NCBI RefSeq assembly: GCF_900101625.1
Contig: NZ_FMYZ01000002.1
Span: forward strand, 434,001 to 498,000
Direction: 5' to 3'
Length of the DNA: 64,000 bases
Source of the DNA: Cupriavidus sp. YR651
Lineage (GTDB): Bacteria; Pseudomonadota; Gammaproteobacteria; Burkholderiales; Burkholderiaceae
Below, in pieces: positions 25,195 to 32,311 of the stretch. The notes beneath the pieces were generated by a model, which searched no databases, had not been told where the DNA came from, and saw only the letters and a program-made list of their open reading frames with translations. The first letter of the stretch is position 1; each line of letters starts with the position of its first letter. Position numbers and translations under genes: made by a program.

Positions 25195-26760
25195 TCAGGG
25201 CGCGCCGCGATACACCCACTGCATCAACGCATCATGCGCTTCCTGCGCGGCCGAGGCGTTCGGGTGGTTGATGTAGGCCACCACCACGTAGCGTTCCCCA
25301 TTCAGTGCGTCGACATATCCGGCCAGCGCGCGCACGTCCTGCAGCGTGCCGGTCTTCAGGTAGGCATTGCCGGCCGCATTGGCACGCGTCAGGCGGTTGC
25401 GCAGCGTGCCATCCACGCCGAGGATCGGCAGGGAATCCAGCAGTGTCGGGCCGACGTTGCTGGCCAGCGCCTGCTGCAGCAGGCGCGCCATGTCGTAGGC
25501 GCTGATCCGTTCCTCGCGCGACAGACCCGAGCCGTTTTCCAGCACCAGTCCCGGCATGTCCAGTCCCTGCCGTGTCAGCCAGCGCTGGATCACGCGAGAA
25601 GACCGCGCCGTGCTGGCCGGGCCGCTGCGATCGATCTCCGCGCCGATGGTCAGGAATAGCTGGCGCGCCATCACATTGTTCGAGTACTTGTTGATGTCGC
25701 GGACGATATCGCCCAGCGGCAGCCCGTAGTGGCGGGCCAGCAGGAAGGCGTTGCGCGGCACCGCGCCGCTGCGCAGCGCCGGCTGGTGCGTGAAGCGGCC
25801 GCCGGCCTGCTGCCATTCGGCCACGAATCCGCCCCAGATGAAGTCGCTGTGCGACAGCGTGGCCAGGTTGATGATGTGCTCGCCGCAGTCCGTCGAGTAG
25901 CTGCCGTCAAACGCGGCGACGATGGAGCCGTCCGGCTGCGGCGTGATGTTCGGGTTGGCGCGCGTGCGCCAGTCGCCGCAACGGCCATTGGTCAGCGTCA
26001 GGCGATTGTCGACGCGCAGTTGCGCGAGTGCCGGCGTGACTGCGACATCGACCGTGCGATTGGCCGCGTCGGGCGTAATCGTGAAGGAAAGCGTCTTGAA
26101 GGCGTACAGCAGCGCGTCCGGATTGACGTTGTAGGCGCGCTGGGTCTCGCCGTCGATGGTGTACGTGCCGTCAGTGCCATCGGCAAAGAAGCTGCGGTCC
26201 AGCACGAGGTCGCCATTGATGGTCGTCGCGCCGGCATTGCGCGCGGTGGTCACCAGCTTGGCCATTTCTTCCGGCACGAGCTTCGGGTCGCCACGGCCGC
26301 GCAGGTAGACGTTGCCGTTGACGGTGCCGTCGGCCCCCGGCTGGTTGTCGGCATACAGCGAGGTCAGCCAGCGGTAGTCGGGCCCCAGCAACTGCAGGCC
26401 GGCGAACGTCGTGACCAGCTTCATCGTCGAGGCCGGATTCATCGGCGCCTCCGCATTCCAGCTCACCCGCGCCTGCGGCGCGCCGACCTTGACGACGTAG
26501 AAGCTGGCGGCGGACAGCGGCACGTGGGCACGGCGTAGCCCGGCAGTGACCGCAGCGGGCAGGCCGGTCCGCGAGGCCGCCGGATCGGCGGCTTCGGTGG
26601 TGCTGACGCGCTGGACGGATGCGGACTTGGCGGTGGCGGAGGCCTTGACGGCGTGGGCGGGAGGCTTGGCTTGCGCGGCGGAGAGGCCGAAGGCGAGCAG
26701 CAGGGTGGCCGTGACGACGGGCGTCAGGCTGCGGTGGAACAAGGACGGGCGATTTGGCAT
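25195..26760 (-). CDS. dacB: D-alanyl-D-alanine carboxypeptidase / endopeptidase, PBP4 type (S13)
   Basis: A periplasmic low-molecular-weight penicillin-binding protein that trims D-Ala and cuts peptide cross-links in peptidoglycan. The 521-residue product has a signal peptide (about residues 1-31, ending LSAAQA). The active-site SxxK is in NPASTMKL (S111, K114), the SxN motif is in KYSNNVMARQ, and KTG is in YLKTGTLQDV. Between SxxK and SxN lies the long insertion domain typical of S13 enzymes. The ATG at 26760 was chosen; another at 26769 adds three residues. It converges with tsaC over 62 bp. Confidence 0.93.
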   Translation of the reverse strand: MPNRPSLFHRSLTPVVTATLLLAFGLSAAQAKPPAHAVKASATAKSASVQRVSTTEAADPAASRTGLPAAVTAGLRRAHVPLSAASFYVVKVGAPQARVSWNAEAPMNPASTMKLVTTFAGLQLLGPDYRWLTSLYADNQPGADGTVNGNVYLRGRGDPKLVPEEMAKLVTTARNAGATTINGDLVLDRSFFADGTDGTYTIDGETQRAYNVNPDALLYAFKTLSFTITPDAANRTVDVAVTPALAQLRVDNRLTLTNGRCGDWRTRANPNITPQPDGSIVAAFDGSYSTDCGEHIINLATLSHSDFIWGGFVAEWQQAGGRFTHQPALRSGAVPRNAFLLARHYGLPLGDIVRDINKYSNNVMARQLFLTIGAEIDRSGPASTARSSRVIQRWLTRQGLDMPGLVLENGSGLSREERISAYDMARLLQQALASNVGPTLLDSLPILGVDGTLRNRLTRANAAGNAYLKTGTLQDVRALAGYVDALNGERYVVVAYINHPNASAAQEAHDALMQWVYRGAP

Positions 26761-26871
26761 GGCGAGCATGTTAACGCATGCCTCGTGCCGCGCGGATGAC
26801 GTAATACGGGGGCTTCGCGGTTCAATTCGACAACGAAGTCGGCCACACGCCGCGCCGCGCGGCGCGGAGGG

Positions 26872-27315
26872 CTAGCTGACCGACTGGCAGTCGCGTGGCG
26901 TGGCGTTCGGGATCGGGAAGATCGCGTCGTAGACCCAGTTGTAGATCAGCGCGTAGACCATGTAGAAGCCGGCCACGGCGATGTCCATGATGAAGGCATC
27001 GATCAGGCTGATGTCCAGGTACCAGGCCACCCCCGGCAGGAACACCAGCAGCAGGCCGCCTTCGAACAGGATCGCGTGCAACACGCGGATGGCTGGCGTC
27101 TTCCTGAGCTGGCCGGTGACGCGCAGCATCGCCTTGTCGAACATCAGGTTGTAGACGTAGTTCCAGATCGCGGCGATCAGCGACGCCACGGCGCCGATCA
27201 GGCCCATCTGGTGCAGCGCGAAGCCGAACACCCAACTGGCCAGCGGGGCGAAGGCCATCAGCCCGATCAGCTCGAAGCCAATGGTGTGGCGAATCCGGTC
27301 TCCGGTGGTGCGCAT
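26872..27315 (-). CDS. PACE family multidrug efflux transporter (AceI-like)
   Basis: A 147-residue inner-membrane protein of the proteobacterial antimicrobial compound efflux family, which exports biocides such as chlorhexidine and some polyamines. It consists of two tandem bacterial-transmembrane-pair units with four hydrophobic helices. The acidic residue needed in AceI is present in GFELIGLMAFAPLASW (Glu15), and the WNYVYNLMFDKAMLR and YNWVYDAIFPIPN sequences are the matching repeats of the two halves. A divergent LysR regulator starts 144 bp away, the usual AceI/AceR layout, so induction by its substrate is likely. Confidence 0.93.
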   Translation of the reverse strand: MRTTGDRIRHTIGFELIGLMAFAPLASWVFGFALHQMGLIGAVASLIAAIWNYVYNLMFDKAMLRVTGQLRKTPAIRVLHAILFEGGLLLVFLPGVAWYLDISLIDAFIMDIAVAGFYMVYALIYNWVYDAIFPIPNATPRDCQSVS

Positions 27316-27412
27316 GGGTCTCTCCTGCCGATTACGGCGTTAAAGCGGTGACGTAGAACGTCAAACAATGGGTGCCATTCTATCGGCGAGACAGCTGGAC
27401 ACAAGTTGGATA

Positions 27413-27431
27413 CCATCGCCTAAACCGATGG
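27413..27431. promoter_or_regulatory. LysR-type operator in the PACE/lysR divergon
   Basis: CCATCGCCTAAACCGATGG is a perfect 6-bp inverted repeat with a 7-bp spacer and contains the T-N11-A box (T27416, A27428) typical of LysR sites. It lies 28 bp before the lysR start codon, suited to autoregulation and to control of the divergent PACE gene. Confidence 0.6.
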
Positions 27432-27459
27432 TTCGCGGGAAATGCAAAGGAGTGCGCAC

Positions 27460-28359
27460 ATGAGCCTGTCTATCGATCAGCTGCAAGCCTTTGTGGCGGC
27501 CGCCGAGAGCGGATCGTTTTCCGCCGCCGCCCGGCAGCTCGGCAAGGCGCAATCGGTGATCAGCGCCGCCGTGGCCAACCTGGAGATCGACCTCGACAAC
27601 GCGCTGTTCGACCGCAGTGCCCGCTATCCGGTGCTGACGCCGGCCGGCGAGCGCCTGCTGGTGGAAGCGCGCGTGATCCTGGAGCGCTGCGAGCATTTCC
27701 GCGGCGTGGCCAAGAGCCTGGGGGAGGGCGTGGAGTCGCGCCTGACGCTGGCGGTGGACGAGCTGTATCCCGAGGAAACGCTCGGCGTGCTGCTGGAGGA
27801 GTTCTCGCAGCGCTTCCCGTCGGTGGAACTGGAGTTGCTGTTTCCGCTGATGGAGGACGTCAGCCGCCTGGTGCTGAGCCAGTGCGCGGACCTCGGCATC
27901 ATGTGGCGGCAGGAGGTGTTGCCGCCGGAGCTGGCGTTCCACGCGTTGGGCTGGGTGCCGATGCCGATCATCTGCGCGCCGGATCATCCGCTGGCCGCGC
28001 AATCGCGGGTCGATTTCGAGGAGTTGAAGCGCTATCGGCAACTGATGGTGGCCACGCGCAGCGACAGCGAGGAGAAGAAGCGCCTGCGCGTGGCGGCGGA
28101 GGTCTGGTGGGTGGAAAGCCAGTGGGTCATCGTCGAACTGGTCAAGCGGCGATTGGGCTGGGCCTTCGTGCCGTGGCACATCGTCGCGAACTCCCCGGCC
28201 GCGGCACAACTGGTGTCGCCGCAACTGGCGTTCCAGGACCAGGACTGGCCCGTGGCGATGGAACTGGTGTGGCACAAGCAGCGCCCGCTGGGCAAGGCCG
28301 CCACGTGGCTGCGGGAGCGGGTCAGTCAGCAGCCGCTGCCCGTGCCGGCACAGCGGTAG
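27460..28359 (+). CDS. LysR family regulator of the PACE transporter (AceR-like)
   Basis: A 299-residue LysR-type regulator. The winged HTH covers residues 1-60 (LQAFVAAAESGSFSAAARQLGKAQ, SVISAAVANLEIDL), followed by the linker helix and a periplasmic-binding-like effector domain (about 90-290). Its position, divergent from the PACE gene with an intervening palindrome, strongly suggests it controls that transporter. The ATG at 27460 is preceded by AAAGGAG; an upstream in-frame ATG at 27442 is less well placed. Its last 52 bp (28308-28359) are repeated exactly at 30727-30778, on the far side of the neighbouring low-GC islet. Confidence 0.9.
   Translation: MSLSIDQLQAFVAAAESGSFSAAARQLGKAQSVISAAVANLEIDLDNALFDRSARYPVLTPAGERLLVEARVILERCEHFRGVAKSLGEGVESRLTLAVDELYPEETLGVLLEEFSQRFPSVELELLFPLMEDVSRLVLSQCADLGIMWRQEVLPPELAFHALGWVPMPIICAPDHPLAAQSRVDFEELKRYRQLMVATRSDSEEKKRLRVAAEVWWVESQWVIVELVKRRLGWAFVPWHIVANSPAAAQLVSPQLAFQDQDWPVAMELVWHKQRPLGKAATWLRERVSQQPLPVPAQR
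28308..28359. repeat. Left copy of the 52-bp direct repeat flanking the islet
   Basis: The sequence from GCTGCGGGAGCGGG to CACAGCGGTAG is identical to 30727-30778. This copy is the 3' end of the intact lysR gene, including its stop codon, and marks the left border of the islet. Confidence 0.95.
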
Positions 28360-28377
28360 GCCTCGGCCAGCCGCCCC

Positions 28378-28806
28378 CTACCTGTCGAAGAACCATCTGT
28401 CGACGTTGGCCGCTCGCCAGTCGGCTAGCGTTGGTGGAAATGTCAGGGTTTGGACCTCGAAGGTGCCGTCGTCTGCGCGACTGTCTGCATCGGTGTACCG
28501 GATCTCGCTTTCACCGATCGCGAATCCGTTCAGGGGCGACCATGGCTCGAAATGGTATCGACGTTGCGCCAACAAGGTTCCGGCCGTGTCGTAGACGCGC
28601 AGTCGCGAGTCGTCCAGGTTGCCGGCCCGCTCGCTCGCCATGCCGCAGATTTCGATGACATAGTTGCTGCCGGCAATCGACCTCTCGGCCGACCCGCAAT
28701 CCCATGGACGAGGCGTCAGTTTGGCGGCATATACACCCACCGCAATGACCAGCACGAGCAAGGCCAGGAGCAGCGTGCGCAGCCGGATAAAGGTTTTCTC
28801 GGACAT
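28378..28806 (-). CDS. Hypothetical membrane-anchored protein B of the islet
   Basis: A 142-residue protein with one N-terminal membrane segment (about residues 9-28, LLLALLVLVIAVGVYAA), which should place the rest in the periplasm. The two Cys residues in RPWDCGS and EICGM could form a disulfide. It is a paralogue of the next upstream gene: both have SRLRVYD/GRLRVYA, LLAQR, IRYTDAD/IRYTDAT and a closing FPPTLADWRAAN/FPPTRWDWLTAN block. I do not recognise the family. It is the last gene of a three-gene operon, 13 bp after its paralogue. In such a context an immunity or accessory role is possible but unproven. Confidence 0.75.
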   Translation of the reverse strand: MSEKTFIRLRTLLLALLVLVIAVGVYAAKLTPRPWDCGSAERSIAGSNYVIEICGMASERAGNLDDSRLRVYDTAGTLLAQRRYHFEPWSPLNGFAIGESEIRYTDADSRADDGTFEVQTLTFPPTLADWRAANVDRWFFDR

Positions 28807-28819
28807 GGCAAGGATTCGT

Positions 28820-29266
28820 TCAGGGATCGTACGTCAGGCGCACCAGGTTGGCGGTCAGCCAGTCCCAGCGGGTGGGTGGAAACTGCAGGAATTTCTCTTC
28901 GGGCAGATCGATGTTTTGGGTCTTTGTTGCGTCGGTATAGCGGATACCGGTGTCGAGGTATTCGATTTCGCCCAGGCGAGAATCCCGGAGTATCAGAAAG
29001 TCACGCTGTGCCAGCAGGCTGTTCCGATTGATCGCATAGACCCGCAATCGACCGCGCTCTTCGCCGTGGTCGAAATTGACGCGGAAACACAGTTCTATTC
29101 GATACTCGGTGTTAGCGAACGTCATGACTGGCCTGTCGCAAACCAGCGGCTCGCGATCCGGGTAGGTCAATAAGAGAAACAGGACGACGGGCACAGCTAC
29201 AAGCGCAAATAGATATGCCAATATCAAGAGCGAGATCCATATGGTGTGACGCGCTCTGATCAGCAT
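28820..29266 (-). CDS. Hypothetical membrane-anchored protein A of the islet
   Basis: A 148-residue protein with an N-terminal membrane helix (about residues 9-34, rich in Leu, Val and Ala) and a periplasmic domain with Cys residues in LVCDRPV and ELCFRV. It is clearly related to the 142-residue protein encoded next, both in the paired cysteines and in the C-terminal FPPTxxDWxxAN motif. Its ATG overlaps the end of the DUF6402-like gene by 7 bp (29260-29266), a sign of coupled translation and joint function. No named family is recognised. Confidence 0.75.
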   Translation of the reverse strand: MLIRARHTIWISLLILAYLFALVAVPVVLFLLLTYPDREPLVCDRPVMTFANTEYRIELCFRVNFDHGEERGRLRVYAINRNSLLAQRDFLILRDSRLGEIEYLDTGIRYTDATKTQNIDLPEEKFLQFPPTRWDWLTANLVRLTYDP

Positions 29267-30546
29267 TGCTTTTCGAGGTTTAGATGGACAGGTTGAGCCA
29301 GGCGAACCGTTGCGAAGTCCGAGTAGACCAGAAAGTCGCCCCCGCGGTTGTGCTTGCTTTGCCAGGCGCGAAAATCCCGATTGCGAACCGGGTAGTACAC
29401 ATTTTCTGGTTCCAGTCGATTTTTTATCACGACGGGAAGCAGTCCCATGTCATCGGGTTCGAATCGCACGTCCAGCCAGGAGCCTTCTTTCACAATGCTC
29501 CCAAGAAAGTGAGCGACTGCGGCTGCAGGCAGCAGGATCATGCCCCTCTTGTTCCAGTGCCCCAGGTACTGCGATGAGCGATGCGAATCTTGAAATGAAT
29601 AGCTATCGCGCATGTAAACATGGACGTGAGTTACCGAGGCAAGTACCTGTGAGCATGCTGCCTCGGATGGCCTGGCGTCGGTCCGATGGCGCGGCTTATC
29701 GTATACGTGGGCTTGCGCGATGGTCGCGTAGAAATTGAACCTGCCTAGCGCTGCTGAAACATCCGTCATTCCAATAGGCAACCATTTGCCTCCGCTTACC
29801 GGAGCGGCGGCCATGGTGTGTTGCATGCCTACGCCCACATACTGGTATTGAAATTCGCTGTGCAGTTTTTGCAGGTCCCCACGACAATATTCGAGAGTGT
29901 TGAGCACGCCTCTGAATCGCGGCTGCGCCGACAGAAAAGCCGTCAAATTCTCCCGCAGTGCATCTTGGGAGATATTGTTGTCGAGCTTTCTTATTAGTTC
30001 GTCATACCTCTCCCGAACACGGCCAAATCTGAAAAGCCATTTCAACTTGATCGTATTTGTGTCGATCATGTCCGGGGCGTATTGGCCTTCGATAAACATC
30101 CTTTTGTCGTAGTCGTAGCGATGGGCGTCAAACCGACGCTCATTGAGCCAGCGCTCTGCGAATTTCGCGGCGACTGGGAAGTCCTCGGCGCGCATGGCAG
30201 CGGGCAAGTCATAGAGGTCGAAGGGTGCAAGCTGGCGGGCTTCGCTTGCCTTCGCGCTCTCGAAGAAACAATACGGCGGAGGCACTGCAGCCGGCGGCGC
30301 GCTTGCTGCTTTTGACGTGTTGGGCGACGAGTCCACGCTGTTGTCCTGTGTCGCGTAGTACGACCAGTCGCGAAAGGGCGGCGGCGCCTTGTGCAGGCTT
30401 AGACCGAAGTCGTGGATGTCCATGGGCGTACAGGCGCGCCATCCGTCGTAAAGCTTCCAACGCCGATCGATCGCGAGAATTGGATCGAGCTTGTTGCGGA
30501 TGTATGGCTGTGGTGCCTTGAATTCGTCCGCGCCTTCCAGAGACAT
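29260..30546 (-). CDS. DUF6402-like protein, possible secretion-system cargo or adaptor
   Basis: A 428-residue protein. Residues 1-100 hold a variable Pro/Ser-rich region (PPAAVPPPY near 85). Residues 108-345 resemble what I recall of DUF6402: FDLYDLPAAMRAEDFPVA, the IDTNTIKLKWLFRFGRVRE stretch, FQYQYVGVG, GRFNFYATIAQAHVYD, and YMRDSYSFQD followed by QYLGHWNKRG. I recall this family beside VgrG, PAAR and polymorphic-toxin genes, but no such gene is present here. No signal peptide or membrane segment is visible. A good GGAGGGG stands before the ATG. Family recall could not be checked, and the molecular function is unknown. Confidence 0.7.
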   Translation of the reverse strand: MSLEGADEFKAPQPYIRNKLDPILAIDRRWKLYDGWRACTPMDIHDFGLSLHKAPPPFRDWSYYATQDNSVDSSPNTSKAASAPPAAVPPPYCFFESAKASEARQLAPFDLYDLPAAMRAEDFPVAAKFAERWLNERRFDAHRYDYDKRMFIEGQYAPDMIDTNTIKLKWLFRFGRVRERYDELIRKLDNNISQDALRENLTAFLSAQPRFRGVLNTLEYCRGDLQKLHSEFQYQYVGVGMQHTMAAAPVSGGKWLPIGMTDVSAALGRFNFYATIAQAHVYDKPRHRTDARPSEAACSQVLASVTHVHVYMRDSYSFQDSHRSSQYLGHWNKRGMILLPAAAVAHFLGSIVKEGSWLDVRFEPDDMGLLPVVIKNRLEPENVYYPVRNRDFRAWQSKHNRGGDFLVYSDFATVRLAQPVHLNLEKQC

Positions 30547-30616
30547 GTCACCCCTCCATTGGGAAGAAAGGGGGCGACAGCGCGCAACGCTAACGTGCGA
30601 GCGCCTGGGTGTCCTT

Positions 30617-30643
30617 CATATATCTACGAAATCAAAGCTGCAA
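30617..30643 (-). promoter_or_regulatory. Weak promoter candidate for the islet operon
   Basis: On the minus strand TTGCAG (30643-30638) and TATATG (30622-30617) are 15 bp apart in the AT-rich part of the gap, about 70 nt before the first start codon. The rest of 30547-30726 shows no gene I can support. Confidence 0.3.
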
Positions 30644-30726
30644 ATGCGCCACGACAAGTGCGGGCAATGTGGTGGTCACATCAACCCGGTCGTTGCTTCC
30701 CGATCTCCGGGAAAGGCGGCTACCCC

Positions 30727-30778
30727 GCTGCGGGAGCGGGTCAGTCAGCAGCCGCTGCCCGTGCCGGCACAGCGGTAG
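30727..30778. repeat. Right copy of the 52-bp direct repeat
   Basis: Identical to 28308-28359. Here it is a detached fragment of lysR coding sequence with its TAG stop, lying 10 bp from the nodT stop codon. It marks the right border of the islet. Confidence 0.95.
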
Positions 30779-30788
30779 CCGGACCGCC

Positions 30789-32300
30789 CTATTGCGGTGT
30801 GCCCGTTGCAGCCGGCGGCGGCGCGTCAGCCTTGCCTACCGCTACATCCGGCGCGTGCCAGCCGCCGCCAAGCGCCTTGATCAGCGTGACGGCCGAGGTG
30901 TACTGGCGGCCCGTGATCGATAGTGCCGTGCGTTCCGCCGTGTACGCGGCAGTCTGCGCGGTCAGCACATCGAGCAGCCCGGCGGTGCCGGCCTTGTAGC
31001 GGTTGTTGACCAGCGCCAGCGCTTCGCGTGCGGAGCGCAAGGCGTCGTTCTGCACCGTGGATTCCTCCTCCAGCAGGCGCGCGGCCGCAAGGTTGTCTTC
31101 CACCTCCTGGAACGCGCCCAGCACGGTCTGGCGATAGTTGGCCACGGTCTGGTCGTAGGCGGCCACCGCCTGCGCCTTGGCTGCGCCGCGCAGGCCGCCA
31201 TCGAATACCGTGCCGGCCAGTCCGGCGCCCACCGACCAGATACGGTCCGGCAGCGAGAGCCAGCGCGCCAGCGTGCTGGCCGTCAGCCCGCCCGTGGCGG
31301 ACAGCGACAGCGTCGGGTAGTAGGCCGCCTGCGCCACGCCGATTTCGGCATTGGCCGATGCCATGCGCCGTTCCGCCGCGCCGATGTCGGGCCGGCGCTC
31401 CAGCAATTGCGATGGCACGGCCACGGGCACGCGCGGGATCGCGGTGCTCGTGTCCACGGTGGCCATCGTCAGGTCTGCTGGCGGCTTGCCCACCAGCACG
31501 GCAATCGAATGTTCGAGCTGCGCGCGCGTGATCTGGATATCGATCTGCTGCGCCTGCGCGGACTTGAGCTGCGTCTCCGACTGCAGCACGTCGGAGCGCT
31601 GCGCGGTGCCAGCCTTGTACTGGTTCTGCACGAGCTGCAGGGACTTGGCGTAGTCGGCCACGGTGCGGTCCAGCAGCGCGCGCTGGGCGTCGGCGATGCG
31701 CAGCAGGAAGTAGCTCTGCGCGAGCGTGGCCTGCGTGGATAGCAGCGTCGCGGCGAGGTCGGCCTGGCTGGCCTGGGCACCGGCGTCGGCGGACTCCACC
31801 TGCCGGCGGATGCGGCCCCAGACATCGATTTCCCACGTGGCGGACAGCGTGGCGCTTTGGCCGTTGATGATGCTGCTGCTGGAGCCAGAGGCGCCGCGCG
31901 ACACGCCCGCCTGCGCGCCGATCACGGGAAAGAAGCCGGCCCGCGCCGCCGCCAGCGCTGCCGCGGCCTGGCGATACTGGGCCTCGGCCGCCTTGATGTT
32001 CTGGTTGGACACCTGCACTTGCGACATCAGGTCGTCGAGCGCCGGATCGCCGAAGACGCGCCACCAGTCGGGGCGCGACATCGCATCCTGCGGCTCGGCG
32101 GTTTTCCAGTCGCCCGTCCACGCGGGCATGGCATCGCTAGCTTCCTTGAATGCCTGCGGCACGGGCGCGTCGGGGCGCTTGTAGTCGGGGCCGACGGCGC
32201 AGCCGGCCAGCAGCGAGCAGGCCAGCGCCAGCGCGGTGACGCCGTGGAGCGGGCGCGACAGGAGGGGGCGGGGCAGATGCGGGCGGAGAGTGTGGATCAT
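30789..32300 (-). CDS. Outer-membrane efflux lipoprotein, NodT/OprM family
   Basis: The outer-membrane channel of the RND efflux pump encoded upstream. The 503-residue product has a lipoprotein signal peptide with lipobox LLAGC (Cys34), then AVGPDYKRPDAPVP, the usual beginning of NodT-type channels. Two repeated OEP halves follow, each with long helical segments rich in Ala and Gln, and a C-terminal Pro/Ala tail. The QLLERRPDIGAAERRMASAN signature lies at the start of the second half. It starts 11 bp after mdtC and ends the operon mdtA-mdtB-mdtC-nodT. Confidence 0.93.
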   Translation of the reverse strand: MIHTLRPHLPRPLLSRPLHGVTALALACSLLAGCAVGPDYKRPDAPVPQAFKEASDAMPAWTGDWKTAEPQDAMSRPDWWRVFGDPALDDLMSQVQVSNQNIKAAEAQYRQAAAALAAARAGFFPVIGAQAGVSRGASGSSSSIINGQSATLSATWEIDVWGRIRRQVESADAGAQASQADLAATLLSTQATLAQSYFLLRIADAQRALLDRTVADYAKSLQLVQNQYKAGTAQRSDVLQSETQLKSAQAQQIDIQITRAQLEHSIAVLVGKPPADLTMATVDTSTAIPRVPVAVPSQLLERRPDIGAAERRMASANAEIGVAQAAYYPTLSLSATGGLTASTLARWLSLPDRIWSVGAGLAGTVFDGGLRGAAKAQAVAAYDQTVANYRQTVLGAFQEVEDNLAAARLLEEESTVQNDALRSAREALALVNNRYKAGTAGLLDVLTAQTAAYTAERTALSITGRQYTSAVTLIKALGGGWHAPDVAVGKADAPPPAATGTPQ

Positions 32301-32311
32301 GGCAATCGCCT

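Larger units (their letters stand above)
28360..30778. mobile_element. Low-GC accessory islet inserted at the 3' end of lysR
   Basis: A 2.4-kb segment bounded by the 52-bp direct repeat. It carries three minus-strand genes of clearly lower GC than the surroundings (some 60-bp stretches are near 45-50 percent, against about 65-70 percent outside). Removing one repeat copy and the islet would bring the lysR stop to within 10 bp of the nodT stop, a tidy ancestral junction. No integrase or transposase is inside, so it is either a cassette moved in trans, a decayed integrative element, or the result of recombination. Confidence 0.65.

Noticed and set aside
28360..30778. An integrase or transposase in the islet
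   Set aside because: I read all frames between the 52-bp repeats and found no tyrosine recombinase, serine recombinase or DDE motif. The only recombinase in the window is housekeeping XerD at 45-46 kb.
30609..30778. Small plus-strand frame with CGQCGGH near the right islet border
   Set aside because: The CxxC-like sequence is isolated, there is no ribosome-binding site, and the frame ends in the duplicated lysR tail. It is a chance fusion across the repeat.
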